Positions 48,492 to 58,271 of a DNA stretch of 64,000 bases are shown one piece after another. The stretch lies in the NCBI GenBank assembly GCA_020544565.1, contig CP078014.1, positions 1-64,000 of the forward strand. The letters are read 5' to 3'. This DNA comes from Bradyrhizobiaceae bacterium. Its GTDB lineage: Bacteria; Pseudomonadota; Alphaproteobacteria; Rhizobiales; Xanthobacteraceae. The position numbers and the translations under genes are program-made. Positions within the stretch are counted from its first letter, which is position 1. Every line of letters starts with the position of its first letter. A model generated the notes under the pieces. The model worked only from the letters and a program-made list of their open reading frames with translations, did no database searches and was not told the DNA's origin.

Positions 48492-49736
48492 TTATTTCCA
48501 TGCGTTCTTGTCGCTGTCCCAGCGCTGCCCCTTCAACTCGGCGGCCAGCGCGCGGATCATGCCATCGTCGTCGCTGGCCATGCCTTCCTCGTCGCCGCCG
48601 GACTCGTCGGCGATGTCGAGGCGCGGCCCGGCGCTTTCGTCGGCGGTGCGGCTGGCGGGGACGCCGAGCCACAGCACCAGCCGGTCGCTCGCGCCCGGCC
48701 GCTCCGGGCCGACCAGCGCGGTGATCTCCAGCGTCTCGGTGAGGTTGAGGCCGGGCGCGAGCTGGCTCGGCCGCTTCAGCGTGAAGGTCAGTTCGCCGGT
48801 GGTGTCGTTCCAGCGCGCGGCCGCAGGCTGTGCCGACATCACCTTGGCGGTGGCTGCGGCGAGCGCGCTGGCCAATTTGTCGCGGTTGAGCTTGCCGCCC
48901 TCGCTCCAGTCGGCGGCCGGAAACCGGATCGCGCGCTCCATGTCGTAGCCGCCCGAGGTCCAGCCCGCGGCGGTGACGCCGGGGGCGGAGCGCAGGCCGG
49001 CAACGAGGCTCGCGGCGCGGGCGGGATCGGCCGTCAGCCGCAGCATCTGCTGGCCGGTGCGCAGCGCGTTGCAGTCGGTGGCGAGGCTGTCGAACGCGAT
49101 CTGGACGTTCTTGTCGCGCAGGCTGTTGACGAGATCGACGAAGTTCTCGCGCTTCACCCGCACCGCCAGCGATTGCGGCGACACCTGGGTGAAGTCCTTC
49201 GGCGCCTCGACGAGATCGTCGTCCACCATCTGCAACTGCCGGAATTCCCTCTCGTCGGTGTCGGAATTGTCCGGCGACGAAACGGAATTGATGCTGCCGC
49301 CGAGCGTGATCTTGCCGTCGAACGAGACCAGCTTGCCGCTCGGCCGGCGGATCAGGCTGACGCTGACCGGCGTTTTGTTTTCGGAGCTCTGTCCGCTGCC
49401 GGTGAGCCTGTCGCCGTCCGGCTTCAGCTCGACGGCGAAGCGGTCCTTGCGGTCGGAGGTGGTGGAGACGGAATAGCACACGTCCAGTACCGCCGAGATC
49501 AGCTTGCCGCCGCTGCGGGTTTCCCGGATGAACGCATCCACCGGCAGATCGCCGAGCAGGTCGCCGAGCGAGGAGAAGTAGCGCACGTCGTAACCCGTGG
49601 GCGCGGCCTTCGCGGCGTCCCTGACCATGTCCTTGGACATATCTTTGGACATGTCCTTGGCGCCCTGCGCATGGGCCGTCGCCGATAACGCCGCGACGAT
49701 CGCGAGCGCGGTACAGCCGATCATCGATTTGCGCAT
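48492..49736 (-). CDS. Unknown exported protein (414 aa)
   Basis: The family is not recognised. A signal peptide is clear (RKSMIGCTALAIVAALSATAHA), followed by a short repeat KDMSKDMSKDM. The rest is a soluble, mixed alpha/beta sequence without cysteine clusters; for example it contains YFSSLGDLLGDLPVDAFIRETRSGGKLISAVLDVCYSVS, RRPSGKLVSFDGKITLGG and LTFTLKRPSQLAPGLNLTETLEI. The C-terminus is acidic before a final KGQRWDSDKNAWK. The start at 49736 begins the signal; the frame is open further upstream without support. It probably forms an operon with the FAD oxidoreductase downstream. Confidence 0.72.
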   Translation of the reverse strand: MRKSMIGCTALAIVAALSATAHAQGAKDMSKDMSKDMVRDAAKAAPTGYDVRYFSSLGDLLGDLPVDAFIRETRSGGKLISAVLDVCYSVSTTSDRKDRFAVELKPDGDRLTGSGQSSENKTPVSVSLIRRPSGKLVSFDGKITLGGSINSVSSPDNSDTDEREFRQLQMVDDDLVEAPKDFTQVSPQSLAVRVKRENFVDLVNSLRDKNVQIAFDSLATDCNALRTGQQMLRLTADPARAASLVAGLRSAPGVTAAGWTSGGYDMERAIRFPAADWSEGGKLNRDKLASALAAATAKVMSAQPAAARWNDTTGELTFTLKRPSQLAPGLNLTETLEITALVGPERPGASDRLVLWLGVPASRTADESAGPRLDIADESGGDEEGMASDDDGMIRALAAELKGQRWDSDKNAWK

Positions 49737-49842
49737 GGTGTGGTGCCCTGACGTGTCTTGCGGAGGAACGGAAGGATCGCCGACGCCGGACAATCCCAAA
49801 ACCCGATCGGATTGTCGCGGTGATTCGCGCAGTTGGCACCAT

Positions 49843-49869
49843 AAAAAAGGCCGCCCGCAGGCGGCCTTT
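49843..49869 (-). terminator. Rho-independent terminator of groEL
   Basis: On the minus strand a perfect 10-bp stem (AAAGGCCGCC / GGCGGCCTTT) with a 4-base loop is followed by a run of Ts, 30 bases after the groEL stop. Confidence 0.92.
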
Positions 49870-49899
49870 CGATGCATGCGCGAGGCGCGGGAGCAGGGC

Positions 49900-51558
<1,659 letters not shown>

Positions 51559-51586
51559 TTACTCCGAATATGGAATGGGTGTTGTG

Positions 51587-51676
51587 CGTCATGGCCGGGC
51601 TTGTCCCGGCCATCCACGTCTTTGTGTTCGTCTTCCGTGAAGTCGTGGATGCCCGGAACAAGTCCGGGCATGACGA
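51587..51676. repeat. Paired palindromic repeat (copy 3) inside groESL
   Basis: CGTCATGGCCGGGCTTGTCC and CCGGCCATCCACGTCTT are followed by 15-20 unique bases, then CGTGGATGCCCGGAAC and AAGTCCGGGCATGACG. It sits between groES and groEL and would be part of the operon transcript, forming two hairpins ahead of the groEL ribosome site. Confidence 0.9.
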
Positions 51677-51709
51677 CAGAGGGTGTCGCAGCCGGTGCGG
51701 CTTACTTGC

Positions 51710-52006
51710 CTAGGCCAGCACGCCCATGATGTCGGACTCCTTCATGATGAGGAGGTCTTCGCCATCGAGCTTGACTTCGGTGCCGGACCATTTGCCGAAC
51801 AGCACCACGTCGCCGACCTTGAGGTCGATCGGGATGAGCTTGCCGGCCTCGTCGCGGCCGCCGGGGCCGACGCCGACCACCTTGCCCTGGGAGGGCTTTT
51901 CCTTGGCGGTGTCGGGGATGATGATGCCGCCTTTGGTCTTTTCCTCGGCGTCGATGCGCTTGACGACGACGCGGTCATGCAGCGGGCGGAAGGTTGTCTT
52001 GGCCAT
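51710..52006 (-). CDS. groES: Co-chaperonin GroES (10 kDa)
   Basis: GroES caps the GroEL ring. The 98-residue product starts [21 protein letters not shown]. It has the mobile-loop block [24 protein letters not shown], then [30 protein letters not shown] and the final [14 protein letters not shown]. The start at 52006 follows GGAT (AAAGGATCTCCG); the frame open to 52192 is leader. A CIRCE operator and sigma-70 promoter lie upstream. Confidence 0.98.
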   Translation of the reverse strand: MAKTTFRPLHDRVVVKRIDAEEKTKGGIIIPDTAKEKPSQGKVVGVGPGGRDEAGKLIPIDLKVGDVVLFGKWSGTEVKLDGEDLLIMKESDIMGVLA

Positions 52007-52122
52007 CGGAGATCCTTTGGATGCAGTTGAAGTGGGTCGTCTTGAAGATTTGTGGTGCGGCAGTGGGCGGGCCGTGGATAATGGCTGAAGGCTAACCTCT
52101 TGAGGGCACCCTGCCTTGATCC

Positions 52123-52149
52123 TTAGCAATCGCGCTCCGAGAGTGCTAA
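52123..52149. promoter_or_regulatory. CIRCE operator (HrcA binding site)
   Basis: TTAGCAATC, nine bases, then GAGTGCTAA: this matches the CIRCE element TTAGCACTC-N9-GAGTGCTAA with one base different in the left arm. It lies 117 bases upstream of the groES ATG and just at the expected transcription start. The HrcA repressor would hold groESL down at normal temperature. Confidence 0.95.
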
Positions 52150-52159
52150 TCGTGGCCCG

Positions 52160-52188
52160 GAAATATGGCCTGCCGCCGATCCTGTCAA
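52160..52188 (-). promoter_or_regulatory. Sigma-70 type promoter of groESL
   Basis: On the minus strand TTGACA (52188-52183), a 17-base spacer and TATTTC (52165-52160) place the start point about at the CIRCE edge (52149-52153). A promoter overlapping or abutting CIRCE is the classical HrcA-controlled arrangement. Confidence 0.8.
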
Positions 52189-52244
52189 GCAAACCGCAAT
52201 GATCGGTCCTTTAATGCCTTGGTGAGGGCCATATGGGATGATGA

Positions 52245-52285
52245 TTTGGTAACCAAAAGGGGACGCGGGGGAACGGGACGCGGGG
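52245..52285. repeat. Inverted repeat followed by an 11-bp direct repeat
   Basis: TTTGGT-A-ACCAAA (52245-52257) is a perfect palindrome around one base. Right after it GGGACGCGGGG occurs twice (52260-52270 and 52275-52285) with GAAC between. Both lie in the divergent spacer between groESL and the lipoprotein gene. Confidence 0.6.
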
Positions 52286-52383
52286 ACATCGGGGTCCGTC
52301 GTCCATGTCCGTCATCCATCGCGCGACCGTCCCGTCTGCCGTCCGGGCAGGCGCGGCCGAGGACATTTTTGCCGGGAGACACC

Positions 52384-52926
52384 ATGACCAAGACGATCGC
52401 GCCATCTCACCCATCCGGGATTCACCGATCCAGGATCGCCACCTTGATGGCCGTCGCCGCGCTGTCGGGCTTTCTCGGCGCCTGCGGCGGTGGCGGCGGG
52501 TTTGGCGGCTTCGGCGGCGGATCGCCTGCCGTTCAGGAACCGGCCGTGGCGCCGGAGATTCCGGCCACCATCCGCGCCGACGAGCTCGTCGGGCGCTGGG
52601 GCCTCGCCGCGTTCCACAAGCCCGAGGACCGCGCCCGTACCGAGGCGGCGGCGCGGGCCCAGTGCAAGAACCCCTATGTGATCGGGCAGGGCGCCACCGG
52701 CGGCGTCATCATGCATCTGCCCGACGAGGCCACCCCGCAGGAGCTGCGCCTCAAGGGCAGCCAGAGCGGCAAGAACTATATCGGCCCGCCGGGCCCGGCG
52801 GGCGGCCCGCAGGATCGCGAGATCGTCTCCTTCGACGGCCGCGTGCTGATGACCCGCTTCATCGATCCGGACGCCAACAGCCGCTACGGCACCATGGTCT
52901 ACGTCCGCTGCGCGCCGCGCGCGTGA
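52384..52926 (+). CDS. Putative lipoprotein (180 aa)
   Basis: The ATG at 52384 follows GGGAGACACC. The N-terminus has a basic stretch, then a hydrophobic core and the lipobox LSGFLGAC (Cys about 34), followed by a glycine-rich linker. The body contains ELVGRWGLAAFHKPEDRARTEAAARAQCKNPYVIGQGATGGVIMHLPDE and FDGRVLMTRFIDPDANSRYGTMVYVRC. It appears to be a small beta-rich domain attached to a membrane; the family is not recognised, and the function is unknown. Confidence 0.78.
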   Translation: MTKTIAPSHPSGIHRSRIATLMAVAALSGFLGACGGGGGFGGFGGGSPAVQEPAVAPEIPATIRADELVGRWGLAAFHKPEDRARTEAAARAQCKNPYVIGQGATGGVIMHLPDEATPQELRLKGSQSGKNYIGPPGPAGGPQDREIVSFDGRVLMTRFIDPDANSRYGTMVYVRCAPRA

Positions 52927-53010
52927 TGCGGTGAGGCACAGGGCGCGATTCTCCGGCCGGCCGATGCGCGTCCGCGCCGGCCGCCCGCTGCGGCGAGGGC
53001 TTGGGCGCAG

Positions 53011-54192
53011 GTGCTGATCTCCGCTCCCTCGCGCGCCGTCGCCGTGCTCTGCGCCACCCAGGTGCTGGGCTGGGGCGCGCTGTTCTATCCCCCCGGCCTG
53101 ACCATGCCGCTGATCGCCGCCGCCCACGGCTGGTCGCTGGCGCAGGCGCTGTCCGGCTTCTCGATCGCGCTCGGGGTCTCCGGGCTGACCGCGCCGTTCG
53201 CCTGCGGGCTGATCGACCGTCACGGCGGCCATGTGGTGATGGCGTCGGGGGCGCTGCTGGGGGCTTTGGGCCTGCTGGTGCTGCCGCTCGCCGGCAATTA
53301 TCCCGCCTATCTCGCCGGCTGGGTGCTGCTCGGCCTCGCCATGGCCTGCAACCTGTACGATCCGGCGTTCACCGCGCTGACCCGCATTTTCGGCACCGCG
53401 GCGCGGCGGCCGATCACGCTTGTGACGTTCGTCGGCGGTCTCGCCTCCACCGTGTCGTGGCCCTCGGCCCAGTTCCTGATTGCCCACGGCAGCTGGCGCA
53501 CGGTCTATTTCGTGTTCGCCGCCGTGATGGCGTTCGTGGTCGCGCCGCTCTACGCTTTCGTGCTGCCGCGCAACGCCGTCTACGTGCCGCCGCCCGGGGC
53601 CGTCGCTGCGGCGGCCGCGCGCCCGGCCAAGATCATCCCCGCGGCGGGCCTGCCATTCATCCTGGTGGCGGCGGGCTTCGCCGCCCATTCCGTGATGCAG
53701 TCGGGCGCGCTGGCGCATCTTCTCACGATTTTGCAGCGCGGCGGCATCGACGCCGGCACCGCGGTGGCGATCGGCGCGCTGTTCGGCCCGGCGCAGGTGC
53801 TGACCCGCGTCGCCGATTTCATGTCCGGCGGCCGGCTGCATCCGCTGCTGGTGGCGCGGCTCGCCATGACGCTGATGGCCTGCGCCTTCCTGCTGCTGGT
53901 GGTGCTGGGATTCTCGCCCGTCGTCGCCGTCACCTTCGCGCTGATGTTCGGCGCCGCCAACGGCGTGGTGACGATCGCGCGCGGGGCGCTGCCGCTGACG
54001 CTGTTCGGAGCGGCGGGCTATGGCCGCACCGTCGGCCGCATCGCCCGACCGGCGCAGATCTGCCAGGCGCTGTCGCCGTTCGTGCTGGCCTATGTGATCG
54101 ATCGCTGGTCCGGCCGCACCGCGCTTGAGCTGTTGATCGTGGTGGCGCTGTTCGCGCTCGGCTGCTTTCTGGCGATCCGGCGGCCTGCCTGA
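53011..54192 (+). CDS. MFS transporter
   Basis: This 393-residue protein has twelve probable membrane helices. The loop between helices 2 and 3 has the family-type pattern CGLIDRHGGHVVMASGALLGALGLLVLP. A polar central loop at about residues 190-210 divides the halves. Start GTG at 53011 is the best placed one but has no strong ribosome site. The substrate is unknown; there is no regulator or enzyme gene next to it. Confidence 0.85.
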   Translation: MLISAPSRAVAVLCATQVLGWGALFYPPGLTMPLIAAAHGWSLAQALSGFSIALGVSGLTAPFACGLIDRHGGHVVMASGALLGALGLLVLPLAGNYPAYLAGWVLLGLAMACNLYDPAFTALTRIFGTAARRPITLVTFVGGLASTVSWPSAQFLIAHGSWRTVYFVFAAVMAFVVAPLYAFVLPRNAVYVPPPGAVAAAAARPAKIIPAAGLPFILVAAGFAAHSVMQSGALAHLLTILQRGGIDAGTAVAIGALFGPAQVLTRVADFMSGGRLHPLLVARLAMTLMACAFLLLVVLGFSPVVAVTFALMFGAANGVVTIARGALPLTLFGAAGYGRTVGRIARPAQICQALSPFVLAYVIDRWSGRTALELLIVVALFALGCFLAIRRPA

Positions 54193-54221
54193 CGCAAGTT
54201 TGTTGAGATGAAAGCCGCAGC

Positions 54222-54310
54222 TCGTCATGCCCGCGCTTGTCGCGGGCATCCACGTCTTGAGAATTTCAGCGAAGAAGACGTGGATGGCCGGGACGCGCCC
54301 GGCCATGACA
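54222..54310. repeat. Paired palindromic repeat (copy 4)
   Basis: TCGTCATGCCCGCGCTTGTC and GCGGGCATCCACGTCTTGAG are followed by AAGAAGACGTGGATGGCCGG and the closing CCGGCCATGACA. It lies between the convergent MFS and cheZ genes. Confidence 0.9.
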
Positions 54311-54336
54311 GCGTGTTTCGGGTTCGCGGGACGCGC

Positions 54337-55104
54337 TCAGTCGAACAGCGCGTCGATATCGTCCTGCGAGGCGTGGCCTTCGTCGCCGGGGCCTTTCGGG
54401 CCGTTGAGCAGGCGGGCGTCGCCGACGCGGGTGTCGACATGGGCCGGAGCGTGCTGCTTGATCGCATCGACGCCGCCCCAGATGTCCATCATCACGTTGA
54501 TGTGGTGCTCGATGAATTTCATCGTCGCCATCACCTTGCCGATGCGCTGGCCGGTGAGGTCCTGGAAGTTGCACGCCTCGAAGATGCCGACGACGCGATC
54601 CTGGATTTCCTCGCTGAGCCGGGTGTGCTGGTCCGGCGACAGGGTCTTGCCGAGCGCGGCAGCGGCCTGGTCGATCGCCTCCGCCGCTTCGAGAATCTGC
54701 TGGGTGGCCTCCTCGGTGCCGCCGACCACCGCGCCGAGTTCGCCGGTGACCTTGGCCATCTCCTCGCCGCTGAAGCTCTTGCCGTGCAGGGTGGCGATTT
54801 CCTGCTTGGTGCGGATGATGGCGTCGTGAATGAGGTCGAGCTCGATCTTGAGTTTCTCGCATTGCTCGATCTGGGCGCGATAGGTCTCCAGTTGCGCACT
54901 GGCAGAGCCATCGTGGCGCGGCGGCGATGCGTCGGCGGCGGCGCGATGTGGCGCGGCCATCTCGGCGCGGATGGCGCGTAGTTCGTTCATGATTTCGCGG
55001 TGATACGGCAGCGCTCCGTCGTCGTCCTGCGCGATCATCGGCAGACCGGGCTGCAGATCGGACTGAAGGGCTTCGATGCGAAATCGCCTGCGGTGAACGG
55101 CCAT
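54337..55104 (-). CDS. cheZ: CheZ-type chemotaxis protein phosphatase
   Basis: CheZ removes phosphate from the response regulator CheY. The 255-residue protein has a long helical hairpin in the middle (IEQCEKLKIELDLIHDAIIRTKQEI, then QQILEAAEAIDQAAAAL). The catalytic motif is in FQDLTGQRIGKVM, where the Asp and Gln of DLTGQ match the active pair of E. coli CheZ. A flexible Pro/Gly-rich tail ends in SQDDIDALFD, which resembles the C-terminal CheY-binding peptide. The start at 55104 is used. No other chemotaxis gene is in the window. Confidence 0.85.
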   Translation of the reverse strand: MAVHRRRFRIEALQSDLQPGLPMIAQDDDGALPYHREIMNELRAIRAEMAAPHRAAADASPPRHDGSASAQLETYRAQIEQCEKLKIELDLIHDAIIRTKQEIATLHGKSFSGEEMAKVTGELGAVVGGTEEATQQILEAAEAIDQAAAALGKTLSPDQHTRLSEEIQDRVVGIFEACNFQDLTGQRIGKVMATMKFIEHHINVMMDIWGGVDAIKQHAPAHVDTRVGDARLLNGPKGPGDEGHASQDDIDALFD

Positions 55105-55397
55105 GATGTGTCCCCAACTCCCCGAGGACGCCGTTGTACCCCGCCGACTTTTAACGTCAGGTTTCGCATGGAACCGCGGCCCCGCGCGGTGGCCGTGCGC
55201 GGCGTGCCCGCTGCGTGACCCATGTACCGCGCATTCATCGAAAATAAACGCTACCGCGAGGAACCGGGCTCGGTTGTCGACGTGGTGAATCCCGGCGCGG
55301 CGTTTGTTTACCAAACCGACGCGATTTGAATCTTACATGGATCGCGTTCACGGCGCGCTGTCCGCGCCTTCCCGACGAAACAGTGCAGAGTACGTCG

Positions 55398-56210
55398 ATG
55401 TCCCGAAAAACCCCCCTCGCGCTTGCCGCAGGCGCATTGCTGCTTGGCGCCATCTCCTCTCCGGCTGTCGCCTTCGACGGCGACAGTCCGCGCGTGATCG
55501 TTGCACAGACGGCTGTCCCGCCGACGATGCCGATCCGTGTCGCCTATGACGACGAGCAGCGGTCGAACATGGGCGGCGGTTTCCTCGAATTCCTGTTCAG
55601 CGGCGGCCAGTCCGGTCACCGGGGCTACTATGGTCAACAGCCCTATGAGTCGGCGCCGCAGTATGAGCGGACGCCGTCGCGCGGCGACCTGCCGCCGATG
55701 GACCCGCAGGGACGCTGGCAGACGGAGCGCGACGACGCCTCGATCGAGCCGGGCCGCCCCGGTTTCGATCCGAAATACGCCAAGCAGGTCGTCGCCTATC
55801 AGGGCAATCACGCCCCGGGCACGGTGGTGATCGATACGCCGAACAAGTTTCTCTATCTGGTGCAGGGCAACGGCCGGGCGCTGCGCTACGGCATCGGAGT
55901 CGGCAAGCCGGGCTTCACCTGGTCGGGCGTCAAGACCATCACCGCCAAGAAGGAATGGCCGGCGTGGACGCCGCCGCCGGAAATGCTCAAGCGCCGGCCG
56001 GACCTGCCGCGCCACATGGAAGGCGGGCCGGAAAATCCGCTCGGCGCGCGGGCGATGTATCTCGGCACCTCGCTCTATCGCATCCACGGCTCCAACGAGC
56101 CATGGACCATCGGCACCAACGTGTCGTCGGGCTGCATCCGGATGCGCAACGAGGACGTGATCGACCTCTACGGCCGGGTCAATGTCGGCACCAAGGTGGT
56201 GGTGATCTGA
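55398..56210 (+). CDS. L,D-transpeptidase (YkuD family)
   Basis: This 270-residue periplasmic enzyme would make 3-3 peptidoglycan cross-links or attach proteins to peptidoglycan. It has a signal peptide (RKTPLALAAGALLLGAISSPAVA), then a Gly/Tyr/Pro-rich linker. The catalytic domain starts at GTVVIDTPNKFLYLVQGNGRALRYGIGVGKPGFTWSG. The active site is YRIHGSNEPWTIGTNVSSGCIRMRNEDVIDL, with the HGS histidine and the SGC cysteine in place. The start at 55398 is the ATG beginning the signal. It is divergent from cheZ. Confidence 0.93.
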   Translation: MSRKTPLALAAGALLLGAISSPAVAFDGDSPRVIVAQTAVPPTMPIRVAYDDEQRSNMGGGFLEFLFSGGQSGHRGYYGQQPYESAPQYERTPSRGDLPPMDPQGRWQTERDDASIEPGRPGFDPKYAKQVVAYQGNHAPGTVVIDTPNKFLYLVQGNGRALRYGIGVGKPGFTWSGVKTITAKKEWPAWTPPPEMLKRRPDLPRHMEGGPENPLGARAMYLGTSLYRIHGSNEPWTIGTNVSSGCIRMRNEDVIDLYGRVNVGTKVVVI

Positions 56211-56410
56211 GCGGACGCGGAGGCAGGGACGCAATGCTCTTGCCCCGGATGCGGCGCAGCGCGTCAGCGGTGCGCTGCTGATCCGGGGCCGTTACGGCCA
56301 CGAGGCCCGCTCGCCGTCATGGCATCCCGCCCGCAGCGGTCCCGGTTCTGCGCCGCATCGCTGCGCGCTGCATCGCGCCCGGGACAGGAGGTTCGGCGTG
56401 CGCGCTCGCT

Positions 56411-56450
56411 TCGTCATGCCCGGGGCTTGTCCCGGGCATCCACGTCTTTT
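56411..56450. repeat. Half-copy of the paired palindromic repeat
   Basis: TCGTCATGCCCGGGGCTTGT and CCCGGGCATCCACGTCTTTT: one hairpin of the family, next to the stop of the DUF2076 gene. The second half is absent. Confidence 0.85.
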
Positions 56451-56480
56451 CCGTGCAGAAGAATTCAGCGCCGCGGCCGG

Positions 56481-57290
56481 TCAGGCGTAGTCGCCGCCGC
56501 CGTCATCGAAACCGCCGCCGTCGTCGTCGTAATCGTCGTAATCGCCGTCGTCCTGATCCTGATCCTGATCCGCATCGGCCTGCGCCTGATCGTAGGACGC
56601 CTGACGCTGCAAGCCGTCGCTGCGGCCGACATCGTTGAGGCCGGCGTCGCGGGCGAGGTCGCCGGACGAGGCATCATTGCTCCACGGGCTTTTGCTCGCG
56701 CCGGAGTCGGCGAGATTGCCGAGGCCGTGCTGCTGCGAGCCACCGCCGCTGCCGCCGAACATGCCGCGCATGCTGTTCATCAGCATCGAGCCGCCGATCA
56801 CGCCGGCCGCGGTCGCCGCCGCGGTGCCGAGGAACGAGCCGCCGCCCGCCGGATTGCCGCCGCCGAACGGCCCGCCGCCGAAATTGCCGGCGGGGCTGGC
56901 CTGTCGCGGATCGGCATCGGTACGGACATTGCCGGGCGTCTGGCCGATCACCGCGCCGGTGTTCCACACCGGGCGCTCGCCGGCGCGAACGCTCGGCACC
57001 GAGCCGCGTCCTGTGCCAGCGCCCATGATCGCGCCGCGCATGGAGTCGAGGAAGCCGCCCTGTGGGGGCGGTTCGTCCGCGCCGCCTTCCAGTTCCTGGA
57101 TGCGGGCATGGGCCTGCCGCAACGCTTCGTCCTGCACCAGCGCCGTCTGCACCAGCGCATAGACCGCGCTGGGGGCGCGGCGCAGCCCCTCCATGATGGC
57201 GGCGTCGGCTTCCGGATCGCGCGGCGACGTCTCCAGCTTTGCAAGCCGGTCGAACAGATCGTCGACGAGTTGGCGTTCCTGTGGCGTCAT
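56481..57290 (-). CDS. DUF2076 family protein
   Basis: This 269-residue protein starts at 57290 after AGGAG. The N-terminal 70 residues (MTPQERQLVDDLFDRLAKLE, then RDPEADAAIMEGLRRAPSAVYALVQTALVQDEALRQAHARIQELE) are the DUF2076 signature and helical. The centre is Gly/Pro/Ala-rich with a hydrophobic segment (FLGTAAATAAGVIGGSMLMNSM). The end is a tail of Asp, Gly and Tyr (DDGDYDDYDDDGGG). These proteins are of unknown function, probably periplasmic or membrane-linked; the acidic tail could bind cations. Confidence 0.88.
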   Translation of the reverse strand: MTPQERQLVDDLFDRLAKLETSPRDPEADAAIMEGLRRAPSAVYALVQTALVQDEALRQAHARIQELEGGADEPPPQGGFLDSMRGAIMGAGTGRGSVPSVRAGERPVWNTGAVIGQTPGNVRTDADPRQASPAGNFGGGPFGGGNPAGGGSFLGTAAATAAGVIGGSMLMNSMRGMFGGSGGGSQQHGLGNLADSGASKSPWSNDASSGDLARDAGLNDVGRSDGLQRQASYDQAQADADQDQDQDDGDYDDYDDDGGGFDDGGGDYA

Positions 57291-57419
57291 GGCGGTCTCC
57301 TGAGGCATCCGTGGCGGTATGCAGGACAGAATCTAGGTCTGCATTGTGTCCGGCTCAGTCCGGCCCCGGATTAAATTTGCGACAGCTTGTTCCACCCGAT
57401 GCGGCAAAACGTCCGCATG

Positions 57420-58271
57420 TCAGCTTCGTTCCAGCGTCACGCCGTTGGCCGTCAGCAGGCGAGGCCAATCGTCGCCGGCGAGAAAGGCGAATTCGCGCTC
57501 GCGCTGGGTGGTGACGTCGTCGAGGCCGACAAGCGTCTCGTCGACGAAGCCGGGATGGCACATCACGAGGCCGCCCTCGGGCAGGCCGTCGAGGAAGCCG
57601 GCCATGACGGCCGCGAAATCGCCGCCGCGCACCATGTCGTAGGCGCCCGCGAACGCCGGATTGCAGGCGACGCGAGCGGGCGCGCAGCGCGCGCGGAAGC
57701 TGGCGCTCAGCGTATCGAGCAGCAGCGCCTTCGGCGCATCAAACCGCCGCGCCAGCGGCAAGGCGCGGCCGCACTGGCGCACCCATGCCTGCGGCGCGGC
57801 GTCCTTCACCGCACGGAGAAAGGCGTCGCGCACCTGCGGAAACAACTGCACGTGCTGGTGGCCGTCGACATAGTCCGGCGCGCGGCCGAACATCTCGCGG
57901 AACGCGGCGAGCTGCGCCGCCAGTTCGGCCTGCACCATCTCGGTGTCGAGCCGCCGCAGCAGGCTCGCGCGCAGCATGGCGCCGAGCGGCAGGAAACGGC
58001 CGCCGTCGAGCGGGCGGAAATACAGCGTCAGCGGCGCGAACGGCGCGGTCAGGGTGGCGTGCAGGCCGACGGCGCAATCCGGATTGTTCGCCAGCGCCTG
58101 CGTCAGCGCGGCGATGTCCGCGCGCCCGGCCGCGGGCCCCACCACCATCACCGAGGTGGCGTTGATGCGTCTCTGTTGGATCAGTTCGCGGATGGCGCGG
58201 TTGACGCCGGGGCTCATGCCGTAATCGTCGGCGCACAGCCAGATCCGGCGCGGCGCGGGCGTGGCCGTCAT
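57420..58271 (-). CDS. ChbG/YdjC-type deacetylase, HpnK-like
   Basis: This 283-residue enzyme belongs to the YdjC/ChbG carbohydrate deacetylase superfamily; its closest named relatives are HpnK proteins associated with hopanoid loci. The metal site appears in LCADDYGMSPGVNRAI (Asp-Asp), AVGLHATLT and DYVDGHQHVQLFP (histidines). MCHPGFVDETL near the end is also typical. The start overlaps the stop of the glycosyltransferase gene (ATGA at 58268-58271), so the two are coupled and probably act on the same lipid or glycan. No hopanoid cyclase gene is in the window. Confidence 0.82.
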   Translation of the reverse strand: MTATPAPRRIWLCADDYGMSPGVNRAIRELIQQRRINATSVMVVGPAAGRADIAALTQALANNPDCAVGLHATLTAPFAPLTLYFRPLDGGRFLPLGAMLRASLLRRLDTEMVQAELAAQLAAFREMFGRAPDYVDGHQHVQLFPQVRDAFLRAVKDAAPQAWVRQCGRALPLARRFDAPKALLLDTLSASFRARCAPARVACNPAFAGAYDMVRGGDFAAVMAGFLDGLPEGGLVMCHPGFVDETLVGLDDVTTQREREFAFLAGDDWPRLLTANGVTLERS

